Assembly: GCA_964529005.1 (NCBI GenBank)
Contig: CAZGUH010000020.1
Coordinates: 7,337 to 71,336 of the forward strand
Length of the DNA stretch: 64,000 nt
Source of the DNA: CAZGUH01 sp964529005
Lineage (GTDB): Bacteria; Actinomycetota; Acidimicrobiia; Acidimicrobiales; Ilumatobacteraceae
Direction of reading: 5' to 3'
A program made the translations under genes and the position numbers. The notes under the pieces are model-generated. The model saw only the letters and a list, made by a program, of their open reading frames with translations, did no database searches and was not told the DNA's origin. The first letter of the stretch is position 1. Each line of letters starts with the position of its first letter. Positions 32,539 through 41,554 of the stretch are shown one piece after another.

Positions 32539-33819
32539 TCACAGTCGCGGGTTGAGCGCGGCGCGGCCGCGGAACGCCGCCGACTCACCGAGCTCGTGCT
32601 CGATGCGCAGCAGCTGGTTGTACTTGGCGACGCGGTCGCTGCGCGCCGGCGCACCGGTCTTGATCTGCCCGCAGTTCGTGGCGACGGCGAGGTCGGCGAT
32701 CGTTGCGTCCTCGGTCTCTCCGCTGCGGTGGCTCATCACGGCCGTGTAGCCGTGGCGTGCGGCCAGCTCCACCGTGTCGAGGGTCTCGGTGAGGCTGCCG
32801 ATCTGGTTCACCTTGACCAGAACGCTGTTGGCCACGCGGCGCTCGATGCCGAGCTCGAGGCGTCGCGCGTTCGTGACGAACAGATCGTCGCCGACGAGCT
32901 GCACCTTGCCGCCGAGCGCCTCGGTCAGGGTGGCCCAACCCTCCCAGTCGTCCTCGGCCATGCCGTCCTCGATCGACACGATCGGGTACGACTCGACCAG
33001 CCGGCTCCAGTAGCTGACGAGGTCGTCCGCGGCCAGAACCTTCCCTTCGCCGTCGAGGTGGTAGCGGCCGTCCTTGAACAGCTCGCTCATCGCCGGGTCG
33101 AGGGCGATCGCGATGTCGTCGCCGGGGGTGTAGCCGGCCAGCTCGATGGCCTCGACGAGGACCTTCACCGCGTCCTCGTTGGCGTCGAGGCTCGGCGCGA
33201 ACCCGCCCTCGTCGCCGACCGCGGTGGACAGGCCGCGGTCGTGGAGCACCTTCTTCAGCGCGTGATACGTCTCGGTGCCCCAGCGCAGCGCCTCGCGGAA
33301 GCTCGGCGCGCCGACGGGCATCACCATGAACTCCTGGAGGTCGATCGAGTTGTCGGCGTGGGCGCCGCCGTTGACGACGTTCATCATCGGCACCGGCAGC
33401 ACGTGGGCGTTGGCCCCGCCGACGTAGCGGTACAGCGGGATCTCGAGCTCGGCTGCGGCAGCCTTGGCGACCGCCAGGCTGACGCCGAGGATCGCGTTCG
33501 CGCCCAGGCGGCCCTTGTTGTCGGTGGCATCGAGGTCGCACAGGGCGATGTCGATCGCGCGCTGGTCGAGGGCGTCGAACCCCGCCAGCACGGAGGCGAT
33601 CTCGCCGTTCACGTTGCCGACCGCGGTGCTGACACCCTTGCCGCCGAAGCGATCGCCGCCGTCGCGCAGCTCGACGGCCTCGTGCTCGCCGGTGGACGCC
33701 CCCGACGGCACGGCGGCGCGGCCGCGGGCGCCGCTGTCCAGTTCCACCTCCACCTCGACCGTGGGGTTGCCCCGCGAGTCCAGGATCTCCCGCCCGACGA
33801 TGCCGACGATCTCACTCAT
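32539..33819 (-). CDS. eno: Enolase
   Basis: Glycolytic conversion of 2-phosphoglycerate to phosphoenolpyruvate. 426 residues with all landmarks: 'ILDSRGNPTVEVEV', 'SGASTGEHEA' loop, 'NVVNGGAHADN', the metal-binding 'SIEDGMAEDDW' Glu, catalytic Lys in 'LVKVNQIGSLTE', and the signature 'MSHRSGETED'. Surrounded by mazG upstream and divIC downstream, the conserved actinobacterial order. Nothing unusual. Confidence 0.97.
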   Translation of the reverse strand: MSEIVGIVGREILDSRGNPTVEVEVELDSGARGRAAVPSGASTGEHEAVELRDGGDRFGGKGVSTAVGNVNGEIASVLAGFDALDQRAIDIALCDLDATDNKGRLGANAILGVSLAVAKAAAAELEIPLYRYVGGANAHVLPVPMMNVVNGGAHADNSIDLQEFMVMPVGAPSFREALRWGTETYHALKKVLHDRGLSTAVGDEGGFAPSLDANEDAVKVLVEAIELAGYTPGDDIAIALDPAMSELFKDGRYHLDGEGKVLAADDLVSYWSRLVESYPIVSIEDGMAEDDWEGWATLTEALGGKVQLVGDDLFVTNARRLELGIERRVANSVLVKVNQIGSLTETLDTVELAARHGYTAVMSHRSGETEDATIADLAVATNCGQIKTGAPARSDRVAKYNQLLRIEHELGESAAFRGRAALNPRL

Positions 33820-33883
33820 GGCAGGGCACGCTACTGAACGGCCTTCGTCCGGGCGGACTCCGGCACGGCGCCCGCGGCGACGG

Positions 33884-35329
33884 TCACTCGCTCGCTTTGA
33901 CCTCGTCCCACAGCATGTCGAGCGTCGTCAGATCGGCGGCGCGCAGGTCGATCGCGCGCTCGGCCGCCAGGCGCTCGACGCCCTCGAAGCGGCGGCGGAA
34001 CTTGTCGGTTGCGACCCGCAACGCGACCTCGGGTTCGACGCCCAGGTGACGAGCGACGTTGACGACGGCGAACAGCAAGTCGCCGACTTCGCCGGCGACC
34101 GCGGCCGGCTCGCCGTCGGCGTGGGCGGCGAGGACTTCGTCGAGCTCTTCGGCGATCTTGGGGACCGCGCCGCTCACGTCCGGCCAGTCGAAGCCGACCT
34201 TGGCCGCTTTCGACTGCACGGCATCCGCGTACGACAGCGACGGCAGCGAGCGGGCGACGCCGTCGAACACCGAGGTGCGGGCCTTTTCCGCACGCTTGAT
34301 CTCGTCCCATGTGCGCAGGACCGCTCCGCTGCTCTCGGCGGCGGCGTCACCGAACACGTGGGGGTGGCGTCGCACCAACTTGTCGTGGATGCCGCGCGCG
34401 ATGTCGGCCATCGAGAAGCGGCCCTGCTGCTCGGCGATCACGGCATGGAACTCGATCTGGTAGAGCAGGTCGCCAAGCTCCTCGACGAGGGCCTCGTCGG
34501 TGGCGGGATCGTCGGGATCGAGCGCGGTCAGCGCGTCGACGACCTCGTACGTCTCCTCGATGAGGTAGGGGATCAGGCTGGCGTGGTCCTGCTCGCGATC
34601 CCACGGGCACCGCTCGCGCAACGTGCGAGCGAGGGCGTGGAACTGCATCACCTCGTGACCGACCGGCGCTGCGAGGCGCGGCACGTAGATGCATGTCAGG
34701 TGGTCGGCTTCGACGGTGCGGTCGAGCTCGGCCCACGTGGTCTCGACGATCGCTTCGTCCGGTGTTCCGAGACGCTGGAGGATCGTCACCGGCTCGTCGC
34801 CCCGAGCGCTTTCTGCGGCGAGCTTGATATCGCTGAGCACCCAGTTCGCATGGGCGTGCGCGACCAACAGCGGCCCGGGGAGGCCCGCCGCGGCCGTGGC
34901 GAACGCGTGCCCGTCGACGAGCGTGAGGCGCGACTCGACGGGGTCGATGCCGAGGCGTGCGTAGGCGAGGTCGAGGAAGCTGATCGCCGGCAGGATCTCG
35001 ACGGCGACGCGGGTGTCGGCTCGCAGCAGGGCGACGCTGCGTTCGAGGACGAGCGGGCTGCCGGGGACCGCGTAGAGGACCGTTCCATGCTCGCCGGCAG
35101 CGGCGACGAGCCGTTCGACGATCGTTGCGTAGACGTCGTCGAACGTGTCGGCCTCCTCGTACAGGTCGTCGAAGTCGGCCGCCGGCTCACCGACGACATG
35201 GGCGCTCGGGTGACGGCGCGTGCGGAGGAAGCGGTGGTCGATCGCGGTGATCGCGTCGATGGTGTGGGCGGTGACGTACTCGTCGCCCCCCGGCCCCAGG
35301 CCGACGACGACGACCCGCGCGCCGCTCAC
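33884..35329 (-). CDS. mazG: MazG NTP pyrophosphohydrolase fused to an N-terminal tetrapyrrole methylase-like domain
   Basis: 481 residues. The N-terminal ~220 show a TP-methylase fold ('VVVGLGPGGDEYVT', 'YAVPGSPLVLERSV', 'ILPAISFLDLAYA'), as in B. subtilis YabN. Two MazG repeats follow: 'IEETYEVVDAL' with 'EELGDLLYQIEFHA', then 'IAEELDEVL' with 'EVGDLLFAVVNVARHL'; these Glu/Asp sites bind Mg. Cleans up aberrant or damaged NTPs. The methylase half usually has no known substrate. GTG 35329 overlaps the SurA-like stop (GTGA). Confidence 0.9.
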   Translation of the reverse strand: MSGARVVVVGLGPGGDEYVTAHTIDAITAIDHRFLRTRRHPSAHVVGEPAADFDDLYEEADTFDDVYATIVERLVAAAGEHGTVLYAVPGSPLVLERSVALLRADTRVAVEILPAISFLDLAYARLGIDPVESRLTLVDGHAFATAAAGLPGPLLVAHAHANWVLSDIKLAAESARGDEPVTILQRLGTPDEAIVETTWAELDRTVEADHLTCIYVPRLAAPVGHEVMQFHALARTLRERCPWDREQDHASLIPYLIEETYEVVDALTALDPDDPATDEALVEELGDLLYQIEFHAVIAEQQGRFSMADIARGIHDKLVRRHPHVFGDAAAESSGAVLRTWDEIKRAEKARTSVFDGVARSLPSLSYADAVQSKAAKVGFDWPDVSGAVPKIAEELDEVLAAHADGEPAAVAGEVGDLLFAVVNVARHLGVEPEVALRVATDKFRRRFEGVERLAAERAIDLRAADLTTLDMLWDEVKASE

Positions 35330-36183
35330 GCCGTGACGACGCTGCCGCGCGCGGGATCCCAGCGCCCGTAGGCGGGATCGATCGTGATATCGCCGGTGGC
35401 CAGCAGACCGATGGCCAGGAGCGCGCCGGGGGCCTGCGGGAAGTTGGCCTCGATCGCGTCGCGTGCCGCCTCGTATGTCTGCACGCTGACGACGACCCAC
35501 CCGTTCTCGACGTCGACGACGGTCGGCACGCCCGGACGGGCGTCGATCAGGCCGGCGACCACCTCCGGCTCTTCGAGGCCGCCCCACAGCCGATCGAACG
35601 ACGCGCACTCGGCGCCGGGGCCGCGGATCTCGGCGTCGGGCCCTGCGGCCTCGGCCAGCGTGGCGCCCTCGCGCAGCTGCTGGGCGATCGACGTCGCCTG
35701 GCCGCTCGAACCGACCGTCACCGCCTCGTAGCACGCCAAGCCGATCGACGCCGGCCGCTCGGCATAGCGTGCGGCGAGCTCGTCGTTGGACGGGCTCGGG
35801 ACGCGCTGGAGCGCGCCGGCGCCGACCTCGCGGTAGAGGACCGCCGTCTGAAGCCGGCTCGAGTACGAGAAGAACGGAGCGTCGGTCGGCAGCTGGCTGG
35901 TGTAGCCGTTGCGGTCCTCGTCGGTGAGCTGAACCTCGGCGCCGTCGAGCACCTTGCGGATCGCCGCGCCGTACACGAAGCGGGTCAGCTCGCCGGCGGC
36001 GCGCGAACCGGACACGACGTCGGCATCACCGGCGTCGGCGCGCAGGAACTCCTCGAACGTGTCCCGTGTGAACTCGTCCCCGTCGATCGACGCGGCGACG
36101 TCGTTGTCGGTGAAGGTGGAGCATGCGGTGAACGCCGCGGCGCACACGAGCGCGCACGACACGGCGGCGAATCGGCGGATCAC
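35326..36183 (-). CDS. Lipoprotein with SurA N-terminal-like chaperone domain
   Basis: 285 residues. The signal peptide ends in lipobox 'FTACS'. The mature N-terminus 'DVAASIDGDEFTRDTFEEFLRA' is the SurA_N/PrsA-like peptide-binding start, and the C-terminal half shows a degenerate parvulin-like stretch ('ATSIAQQLREGATLAEAA', 'PEVVAGLI', 'GWVVVSVQTYE'). Probably an extracytoplasmic folding factor, perhaps without isomerase activity. It lies between mfd and mazG, and overlaps both by GTGA. Start GTG 36183 is set by the coupling. Confidence 0.8.
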   Translation of the reverse strand: MIRRFAAVSCALVCAAAFTACSTFTDNDVAASIDGDEFTRDTFEEFLRADAGDADVVSGSRAAGELTRFVYGAAIRKVLDGAEVQLTDEDRNGYTSQLPTDAPFFSYSSRLQTAVLYREVGAGALQRVPSPSNDELAARYAERPASIGLACYEAVTVGSSGQATSIAQQLREGATLAEAAGPDAEIRGPGAECASFDRLWGGLEEPEVVAGLIDARPGVPTVVDVENGWVVVSVQTYEAARDAIEANFPQAPGALLAIGLLATGDITIDPAYGRWDPARGSVVTA

Positions 36184-39100
36184 GGGAGCGACCCTACTGG
36201 CTGGGGTTCCGCCGACGCCTGTGCGGCGGGCACCAGCTCGCGCAGGAAGCCCACCAGGAACGACGCGACGTCCCTGCCGCGCGGCAGGGGCACGATCAGC
36301 TGCTTCAGGTCCTCCTTCACGACCGCGTCGCGGGCGAGGCGCCTCAGTCGCAGCGACTCGCTGGTCTTCAGCGCGATCGGCGCGAGCCGCGCCTGGTTCG
36401 ACACGATCGTGACGTCGTTGACGCCGAGGCGATGGCATTCGGCGCGCAGCACGCCGATGGTCAGCAACGCCTCGGCGGGCGGCGGCACGGGGCCGTAGCG
36501 GTCCTCCCATTCCGCGCGGATGTCGTCGACCTCGGACTGCTGCGTGACCGCTGCGAGCCGGCGGTACGCCTCCAGCCGCAACTCCTCCTTGGTGACGTAG
36601 TCGGCGGGGAGGTACGCGTCGCTCGGCACGTCGAGCTTGATCTCCGCGGGTTCGCTGACCTCTTCGCCCTTCATCTCGGCGACCGCCTCGGTGACCATCT
36701 GGCAATAGAGGTCGTAGCCGACCGCCGCGATGTGGCCGCTCTGCGCTTCGCCGAGCAGGTTGCCGGCGCCGCGGATCTCGAGGTCGCGCATCGCGATCTT
36801 GAACCCGCTGCCGAGTTCGGTGCTCTCGCCGATCGTGCGCAGCCGCTCGTACGCATCCTCGCTCAGCGTCCGGTCGCGCGGGTGGAACAGGTAGGCATAG
36901 GCGCGCTGGCCGCTTCGGCCCACGCGACCCCGCAGCTGGTGCATCTGGCCCAGGCCCAGCAGGTCTGCGCGCTCGACGACCAGCGTGTTCACCGTCGGCA
37001 TGTCGATGCCGCTCTCGATGATCGTCGTGCACACGAGCACGTCGTACTCGCCTTCCCAGAAGTCGACGACGACCTGTTCCAGCGCGCCCTCGTCCATCTG
37101 ACCGTGGGCGATGGCGATGCGCGCCTCGGGCACCAGCTCGCGCAAGCGCGCCGCGCACGTGTCGATGCTGCGCACGCGGTTGTGGACCCAGAACACCTGC
37201 CCTTCCCGCAACAGCTCGCGCCGGATGGCCTCCACCGCGACGCGCTCGTCGTATTCGCCGACGAACGTGAGGATCGGCTGCCGGTCGGCGGGCGGCGTCT
37301 GGAGAAGGCTGAGGTCGCGGATGCCGACGAGGCTCATCTCCAACGTGCGGGGGATCGGCGTGGCCGACAGGGTCAGCACGTCGACGTTGGTCTTGAGCTT
37401 CTTCATCGCCTCCTTGTGCTGCACGCCGAAGCGCTGCTCCTCGTCGACGACCAGCAGGCCGAGATCCTTGAACTTGACGTTCTCCTGGAGCAGCCGGTGC
37501 GTCCCGATGACGCAGTCGACCTCGCCCGTGGCCAACCCGTCGATCACCTTGCGGGCCTGCGCCGGCGTGAGGAAGCGGCTGAGCACCTCGACGCGGATCG
37601 GATAGCCGGCGAACCTGTCGGCGAACGTGTTCCCGTGCTGCGTGGCGAGCAGCGTCGTGGGGGCCAGGACGGCGACCTGCTTGCCGTCCTGGATCGCCTT
37701 GAACGCGGCGCGCACGGCGACCTCGGTCTTGCCGAAGCCGACGTCGCCGCACACGAGGCGGTCCATCGGATACGGACGCTCCATGTCGACCTTGATGTCG
37801 TCGATCGCCGTGCGCTGATCGGGCGTCTCGACGTACGGGAACGCCTCCTCCATCTCGCGCTGCCAGGGGGTGTCGGCGCCGAAGGCATGGCCCGCGGCGT
37901 TGACGCGCTTCTGGTAGAGGACGACGAGCTCCTGCGCGATCTCGCGCACGGCCGAGCGCACCCGCTGCTTGGCCTTGGCGAAATCCGAGCCGCCCAGGCG
38001 ATGCAACGTCGGGGCTTCGCCGCCGACGTACTGCCGGATGGTGTCGATCTGATCGCTCGGCACGTACAGCTTGTCGCCGCCCTTGTACGCGAGGAGCAGG
38101 TAATCGCGCTCGATCCCGCCGATGGTGCGCTTCACCATCCCCTCGTACTGGCCGACGCCGTGCTGGTAGTGGACGACGTAGCTGCCCGGAGTGAGATCGG
38201 CGAAGAAGCCGGCCGACTCGCGCTTGCGCGGTCGGGCCTGGCGGTGCGCGCGCCGGCGGCCCGTGAGATCGGCCTCGGCGACGACCGCCAGCTTGGCGGC
38301 CGGGATCGTGAAGCCGCGGTGCAACGGGGCCGTCACGACGTAGCCGCCCGGACGTGTGAGGTCGGCCGAGGCTCCGGCTTGCGAGAAGCCCAGCCCCCGT
38401 TCGCCCAGCATCGTGGCCAGGCGGGCGGCGCTGCCCTCGCCGTCGGCGGCGACGACGACGCGGTAGCCGCTGGCGAGCAGGTCGCGCAGGCGGTTGCCCA
38501 GCGCGTCCGGCTCGCCGACGACCGGACCCCAGCCGGACGCTTCGACGAGCGGGGATTCCGGCGATTCCGGAGCCGCGCTCACCGTCCAGGTGTCGCGGGC
38601 ACGGTCGCCGGCCAGCAGCCGGTCGGTGTCGGCGTGCAGCCGAGGAAACGTGCGCTCGGCATCGCGGGCCCACGTGCTGGCGAGGGCTCGGGCCAGGTCG
38701 TCCTCTTCGGCGAGCAGATCCTTCGCCCGGTCGCGCATCCGGCGCGGCTCGACGAGGACGACCTTCGCGTTCGGCGGCAGCACATCGGTGAGCAGCTGGT
38801 CGGCCGCGCCGTCGTCGATCAGCCACGGCAGCCAGCTCTCCATGCCGTCGAACAGCGAGCCGTCCGCCAGGCGCTCCCAGTGCTCGCGGCCCCATGGTTC
38901 GGCGCCGACCAGCTGAGCCGCCCGCTCGCGCACGTCGTCGGTGGGGATCAGCTCGCGGGCGGGGAAGATGCACGCGCTCGCCAGGTCGGCAGTGCTGCGC
39001 TGGTCGCTGACGGCGAACGTCGTCAAACGATCGACCTCGTCGCCCCACAGGTCGATGCGCACCGGCGCGTCAGCGGTCGACGGGAAGACGTCGATGATCG

Positions 39101-39629
39101 CTCCCCGCCGGGCGACCTCACCGCGATGTTCGACGAGCTCCTCGCGGCGGTACCCGGCGACCACGAGGCGCGTGAGCAGGTCGTCGGCGTCGAGGACGTC
39201 GCCAGGCCGGATCTCGACGGGCTCGGTCGTCGTGGCTCCCGGCCCGAGCTTCTGGAGCAGGGCGCGCACGCTGGCGACGACGACCTGCGGGCAGCGCTCG
39301 GGATCGCGCAGCCGCCACAGCACCTCGAGCCGCCGCCCCATCGTCTCGACGCTCGGGCTGACGCGCTCGAACGGCAGCGTCTCCCACGCCGGGAACAGCG
39401 CGACCTCGCGCTCGGGCAGGAACTGGATCAGGTCGTCGAACAGCTGGCCGGCGGCGGTGCCGGTGGGGCAGGCGACGATCAGGGGCCTGCGGCCGCTGAG
39501 CGTGGCGAGGCCGGCGATCGTGACGGCGCGGGCGGCTTCCGGCACCGCGACGACCGCGTCCGGCCGGCCGATGGCCTGGGTCACCGCCGGTTCGTCACGC
39601 AGCAGAGAGGGAAGGGAGGCGAGACGCAT
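36180..39629 (-). CDS. mfd: Transcription-repair coupling factor
   Basis: 1149 residues, normal length. N-terminal UvrB-like region ('VACPTGTAAGQLFDDL', 'FPAWETLPFERVSP'), RNA polymerase interaction domain ('GSYVVHYQHGVGQYEGM'), RecG-like motor with Walker A 'CGDVGFGKTEVA', DEEQ box 'LVVDEEQRFGV', motif III 'TLSATPIPRTLEM', motif VI 'GRVGRSGQRAYAY', and the C-terminal TRCF domain. Removes stalled RNA polymerase and recruits UvrA. ATG 39629 chosen over an upstream frame extension to 39770, since the N-terminal 'MRLASLPSLLRDE' is typical. Confidence 0.96.
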   Translation of the reverse strand: MRLASLPSLLRDEPAVTQAIGRPDAVVAVPEAARAVTIAGLATLSGRRPLIVACPTGTAAGQLFDDLIQFLPEREVALFPAWETLPFERVSPSVETMGRRLEVLWRLRDPERCPQVVVASVRALLQKLGPGATTTEPVEIRPGDVLDADDLLTRLVVAGYRREELVEHRGEVARRGAIIDVFPSTADAPVRIDLWGDEVDRLTTFAVSDQRSTADLASACIFPARELIPTDDVRERAAQLVGAEPWGREHWERLADGSLFDGMESWLPWLIDDGAADQLLTDVLPPNAKVVLVEPRRMRDRAKDLLAEEDDLARALASTWARDAERTFPRLHADTDRLLAGDRARDTWTVSAAPESPESPLVEASGWGPVVGEPDALGNRLRDLLASGYRVVVAADGEGSAARLATMLGERGLGFSQAGASADLTRPGGYVVTAPLHRGFTIPAAKLAVVAEADLTGRRRAHRQARPRKRESAGFFADLTPGSYVVHYQHGVGQYEGMVKRTIGGIERDYLLLAYKGGDKLYVPSDQIDTIRQYVGGEAPTLHRLGGSDFAKAKQRVRSAVREIAQELVVLYQKRVNAAGHAFGADTPWQREMEEAFPYVETPDQRTAIDDIKVDMERPYPMDRLVCGDVGFGKTEVAVRAAFKAIQDGKQVAVLAPTTLLATQHGNTFADRFAGYPIRVEVLSRFLTPAQARKVIDGLATGEVDCVIGTHRLLQENVKFKDLGLLVVDEEQRFGVQHKEAMKKLKTNVDVLTLSATPIPRTLEMSLVGIRDLSLLQTPPADRQPILTFVGEYDERVAVEAIRRELLREGQVFWVHNRVRSIDTCAARLRELVPEARIAIAHGQMDEGALEQVVVDFWEGEYDVLVCTTIIESGIDMPTVNTLVVERADLLGLGQMHQLRGRVGRSGQRAYAYLFHPRDRTLSEDAYERLRTIGESTELGSGFKIAMRDLEIRGAGNLLGEAQSGHIAAVGYDLYCQMVTEAVAEMKGEEVSEPAEIKLDVPSDAYLPADYVTKEELRLEAYRRLAAVTQQSEVDDIRAEWEDRYGPVPPPAEALLTIGVLRAECHRLGVNDVTIVSNQARLAPIALKTSESLRLRRLARDAVVKEDLKQLIVPLPRGRDVASFLVGFLRELVPAAQASAEPQPVGSLP

Positions 39630-39689
39630 GGGCCCTGGCAGGGTACTGGCCTTGAACTGCGTCGCCTCGTGCCGAAGCAGGGTGCCGTG

Positions 39690-39947
39690 GTGACCAGAGC
39701 GGACAGGGTGAAGGCGGCGTGCGCGGCGATCTCGGTCGCGCTCGCGGCGTGTGGTGGTGGGCGGGAGCAAGCGGACACCGTGGAGGCGCGGGAGCCCGCG
39801 CCCGCGCCGTCGGTCGAATCGCTCGGGCCCGTCGCTCCGGCCGCGGCGATGCTGCCGGGAGCGGCGAGCGCGTCGGTGACGACGCGGGCCAACATCGTCG
39901 AGCTGGCCGCGGTGGCCACGGGAGCGCCCCCGCTGGCGCGGAATTAG
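39690..39947 (+). CDS. Small predicted lipoprotein, unknown function
   Basis: 85 residues from GTG 39690 (GTG 39687 also possible). A short N-terminal signal with lipobox 'ALAAC' at residue ~22 is followed by 'GGGREQADTVEA' and a Pro/Ala/Val-rich tail of ~55 residues without recognisable domain. It is the only plus-strand frame between mfd (divergent, 60 bp) and pth (convergent, 2 bp). It is unrecognised, so the call rests on the lipobox and position only. Confidence 0.42.
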   Translation: MTRADRVKAACAAISVALAACGGGREQADTVEAREPAPAPSVESLGPVAPAAAMLPGAASASVTTRANIVELAAVATGAPPLARN

Positions 39948-39949
39948 CT

Positions 39950-40567
39950 CTACTCGGCGTCGCTGCGGCTGTTGAAGCGCTGCATCGCCTGGTCGAGCCC
40001 GGCGTTGACGATGACCTCGACCGCGTCGGCGGCTTCGATGACCGCGACGTCGAGCAGTTCGCGTTCGCGTGCCGGCATCCTGCTGAGCACGTGATCGGCG
40101 CCCCGCTCCTTGCTGGGAGGCTTGCCGACGCCGATGCGCACCCGCACGAAGTCCTGCGTGTGGGTGTGGGCGACGATGCTGCGCAGCCCATTGTGTCCGG
40201 CCAGGCCGCCTCCGAGCTTGATCCGCACGGTCGACGGCGGCAGGTCCAGCTCGTCGTGCACCACGATGAGATGCCGCGGCTCGGCCAGCTTGTACCGGCG
40301 CACCAGCGCCTGCACCGCTCGGCCGCTGTCGTTCATGTACGTGGTGGGAAACGCCAGCACGGCGCGCTGGTCGCCCACCCGGCTCTCCGCCACCAGGGCG
40401 TTGTCGCGGCCGGGCTTCAGCGAGCCACCAGCGCGCTCGGCGAGCAGCTCGACGACCTCCGCGCCCACGTTGTGCCGGCTGTGGGCGTACTCCTTGCCGG
40501 GGTTACCGAGACCGACGATCAGCCAAGGGAACGTCGCAGGGCGCTCCGAGCGCCCGAACAGGCCCAT
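39950..40567 (-). CDS. pth: Peptidyl-tRNA hydrolase
   Basis: 205 residues. Motifs: 'LIVGLGNPGKEYAHSRHNVG' with the catalytic His, 'PTTYMNDSG', 'HDELDLPP', 'GGGLAGHNGLRSI' and 'RVRIGVGKP'. Releases tRNA from peptidyl-tRNA that drops off the ribosome. It is next to rplY (24 bp between), the conserved order seen in many actinobacteria (Rv1014c-Rv1015c). No oddity. Confidence 0.96.
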   Translation of the reverse strand: MGLFGRSERPATFPWLIVGLGNPGKEYAHSRHNVGAEVVELLAERAGGSLKPGRDNALVAESRVGDQRAVLAFPTTYMNDSGRAVQALVRRYKLAEPRHLIVVHDELDLPPSTVRIKLGGGLAGHNGLRSIVAHTHTQDFVRVRIGVGKPPSKERGADHVLSRMPARERELLDVAVIEAADAVEVIVNAGLDQAMQRFNSRSDAE

Positions 40568-40591
40568 CGACCTCTCGCCGCTAGGGCCGGG

Positions 40592-41236
40592 TCACTCGGC
40601 GGGGGTGCTCGCCTCGCCCGCCGGCTCGCCGCCAGCGCCTTCCTCGCCACCAGCTGCTTCGCCTTGCGCGGCCGCCTCGGCGCGGGTGAGCAGGACGGTG
40701 ACGATCGGAGTGTCCGGGTCGGCCGTGGCGGTGACGCCCGCGGGCAGCGTGATGTCGCCGAGACGGACGATGTCGCCGATCTGGAGGTCGGTGACGTCGA
40801 CGACGATCTCGGCCGGCACGTTGTTCGGGGTCGTGACGATCTCGATGGTGTCGACGGCCGGGTCGACCAGACCACCGTTGCTGAGCACCGCCTTGGCCTC
40901 GCCGTGCAGGTGCAGCGGCACGTGCATCGTGATCTGCTCGGACATGCTGATCTGGAGGAAGTCGACGTGGTTGACCGTGCGGCGCACCGGGTGGCGCTGC
41001 ACCTCCTTGATCACCGCCGGGTACGTCGTGCCGTCGACGTCGAGTGACAAGATCGTGTTCAGACCCGCCGCGCCGCTGAGGGCCGTGCGCAGATCGCGCC
41101 GATCGACGGTGAGCGGCACGGGGGTCATTCCGTGGCCGTAGAGGACCGCCGGGATCTTGCCCTCGGCGCGCAGGCGGCGCGAAGCGGACGAGCCGGTGGC
41201 CCGACCGGGGGTGGCGACGAGCGTGGTCTGGGACAT
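40592..41236 (-). CDS. rplY: 50S ribosomal protein L25, general stress protein Ctc type
   Basis: 214 residues: N-terminal L25 domain ('ASRRLRAEGKIPAVLYGHG', 'HVDFLQI') that binds 5S rRNA, and the C-terminal TL5/Ctc domain ('VVDVTDLQIGDIVRLGDI'). An acidic Gly/Glu-rich tail of ~25 residues ends it, as in actinobacterial Ctc proteins. Co-directional with prs upstream but separated from it by 318 bp of repeats. Confidence 0.95.
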   Translation of the reverse strand: MSQTTLVATPGRATGSSASRRLRAEGKIPAVLYGHGMTPVPLTVDRRDLRTALSGAAGLNTILSLDVDGTTYPAVIKEVQRHPVRRTVNHVDFLQISMSEQITMHVPLHLHGEAKAVLSNGGLVDPAVDTIEIVTTPNNVPAEIVVDVTDLQIGDIVRLGDITLPAGVTATADPDTPIVTVLLTRAEAAAQGEAAGGEEGAGGEPAGEASTPAE

Positions 41237-41310
41237 TGCGAGCCTCGAGCTTCAGCGGGCGACAGAACGGCGTGCCAGCCTATCGGCCGCGCGCCCGAAC
41301 GCGCCAGGGG

Positions 41311-41364
41311 CACCCCGACCCCAGCCAACACCACCCCGACCCCAGCCAACACCACCCCGACCCC
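41311..41364. repeat. 21-bp tandem repeat, about 2.6 copies
   Basis: The unit CACCCCGACCCCAGCCAACA plus one C occurs at 41311 and 41332 without mismatch, and a 12-base partial copy starts at 41353. It is strongly strand-asymmetric (C-rich on plus, G-rich on minus). Exact identity suggests recent slippage duplication. Confidence 0.9.
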
Positions 41365-41398
41365 ATGGGCGCGATCCGCTGCCGTGCCGGCACCCGAT

Positions 41399-41512
41399 CG
41401 CGCCCAAGCCAGCTGCTTGGGCGCGGGATGTCGCGGTGACGGCAGCCGGACGCGCCCAAGCCAGCTGCTTGGGCGCGGGCTGTCGCGGTGATGGCAGCCG
41501 GACGCGCCCAAG
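41399..41512. repeat. 52-bp tandem repeat carrying a perfect hairpin, about 2.2 copies
   Basis: Units start at 41399 and 41451 and differ at two positions; a 10-base partial copy follows at 41503. Each full unit contains a perfect 9-bp inverted repeat GCGCCCAAG/CTTGGGCGC around CCAGCTG (41400-41424 and 41452-41476). It resembles a REP-like or paired-terminator element in the prs-rplY interval. No T-run follows either stem. Confidence 0.9.
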
Positions 41513-41554
41513 GGAAAGGGTGGGTCGAGGGGCGGGGGCGGCGACCGCGGCGGG

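Larger units (their letters stand above)
41237..41554. other. 318-bp gene-free interval filled with two repeat families
   Basis: No gene. From the rplY side it holds a short leader, the 21-bp tandem repeats (41311-41364), a unique stretch, then 52-bp hairpin repeats (41399-41512) and a G-rich end before the prs stop at 41555. Open frames here are repeat artefacts. Confidence 0.8.

Noticed and set aside
41311..41512. Possible CRISPR array
   Set aside because: Two different repeat families, directly adjacent copies with no unique spacers, and no cas genes nearby. The RecB-like nuclease at 61725 is 20 kb away and alone.
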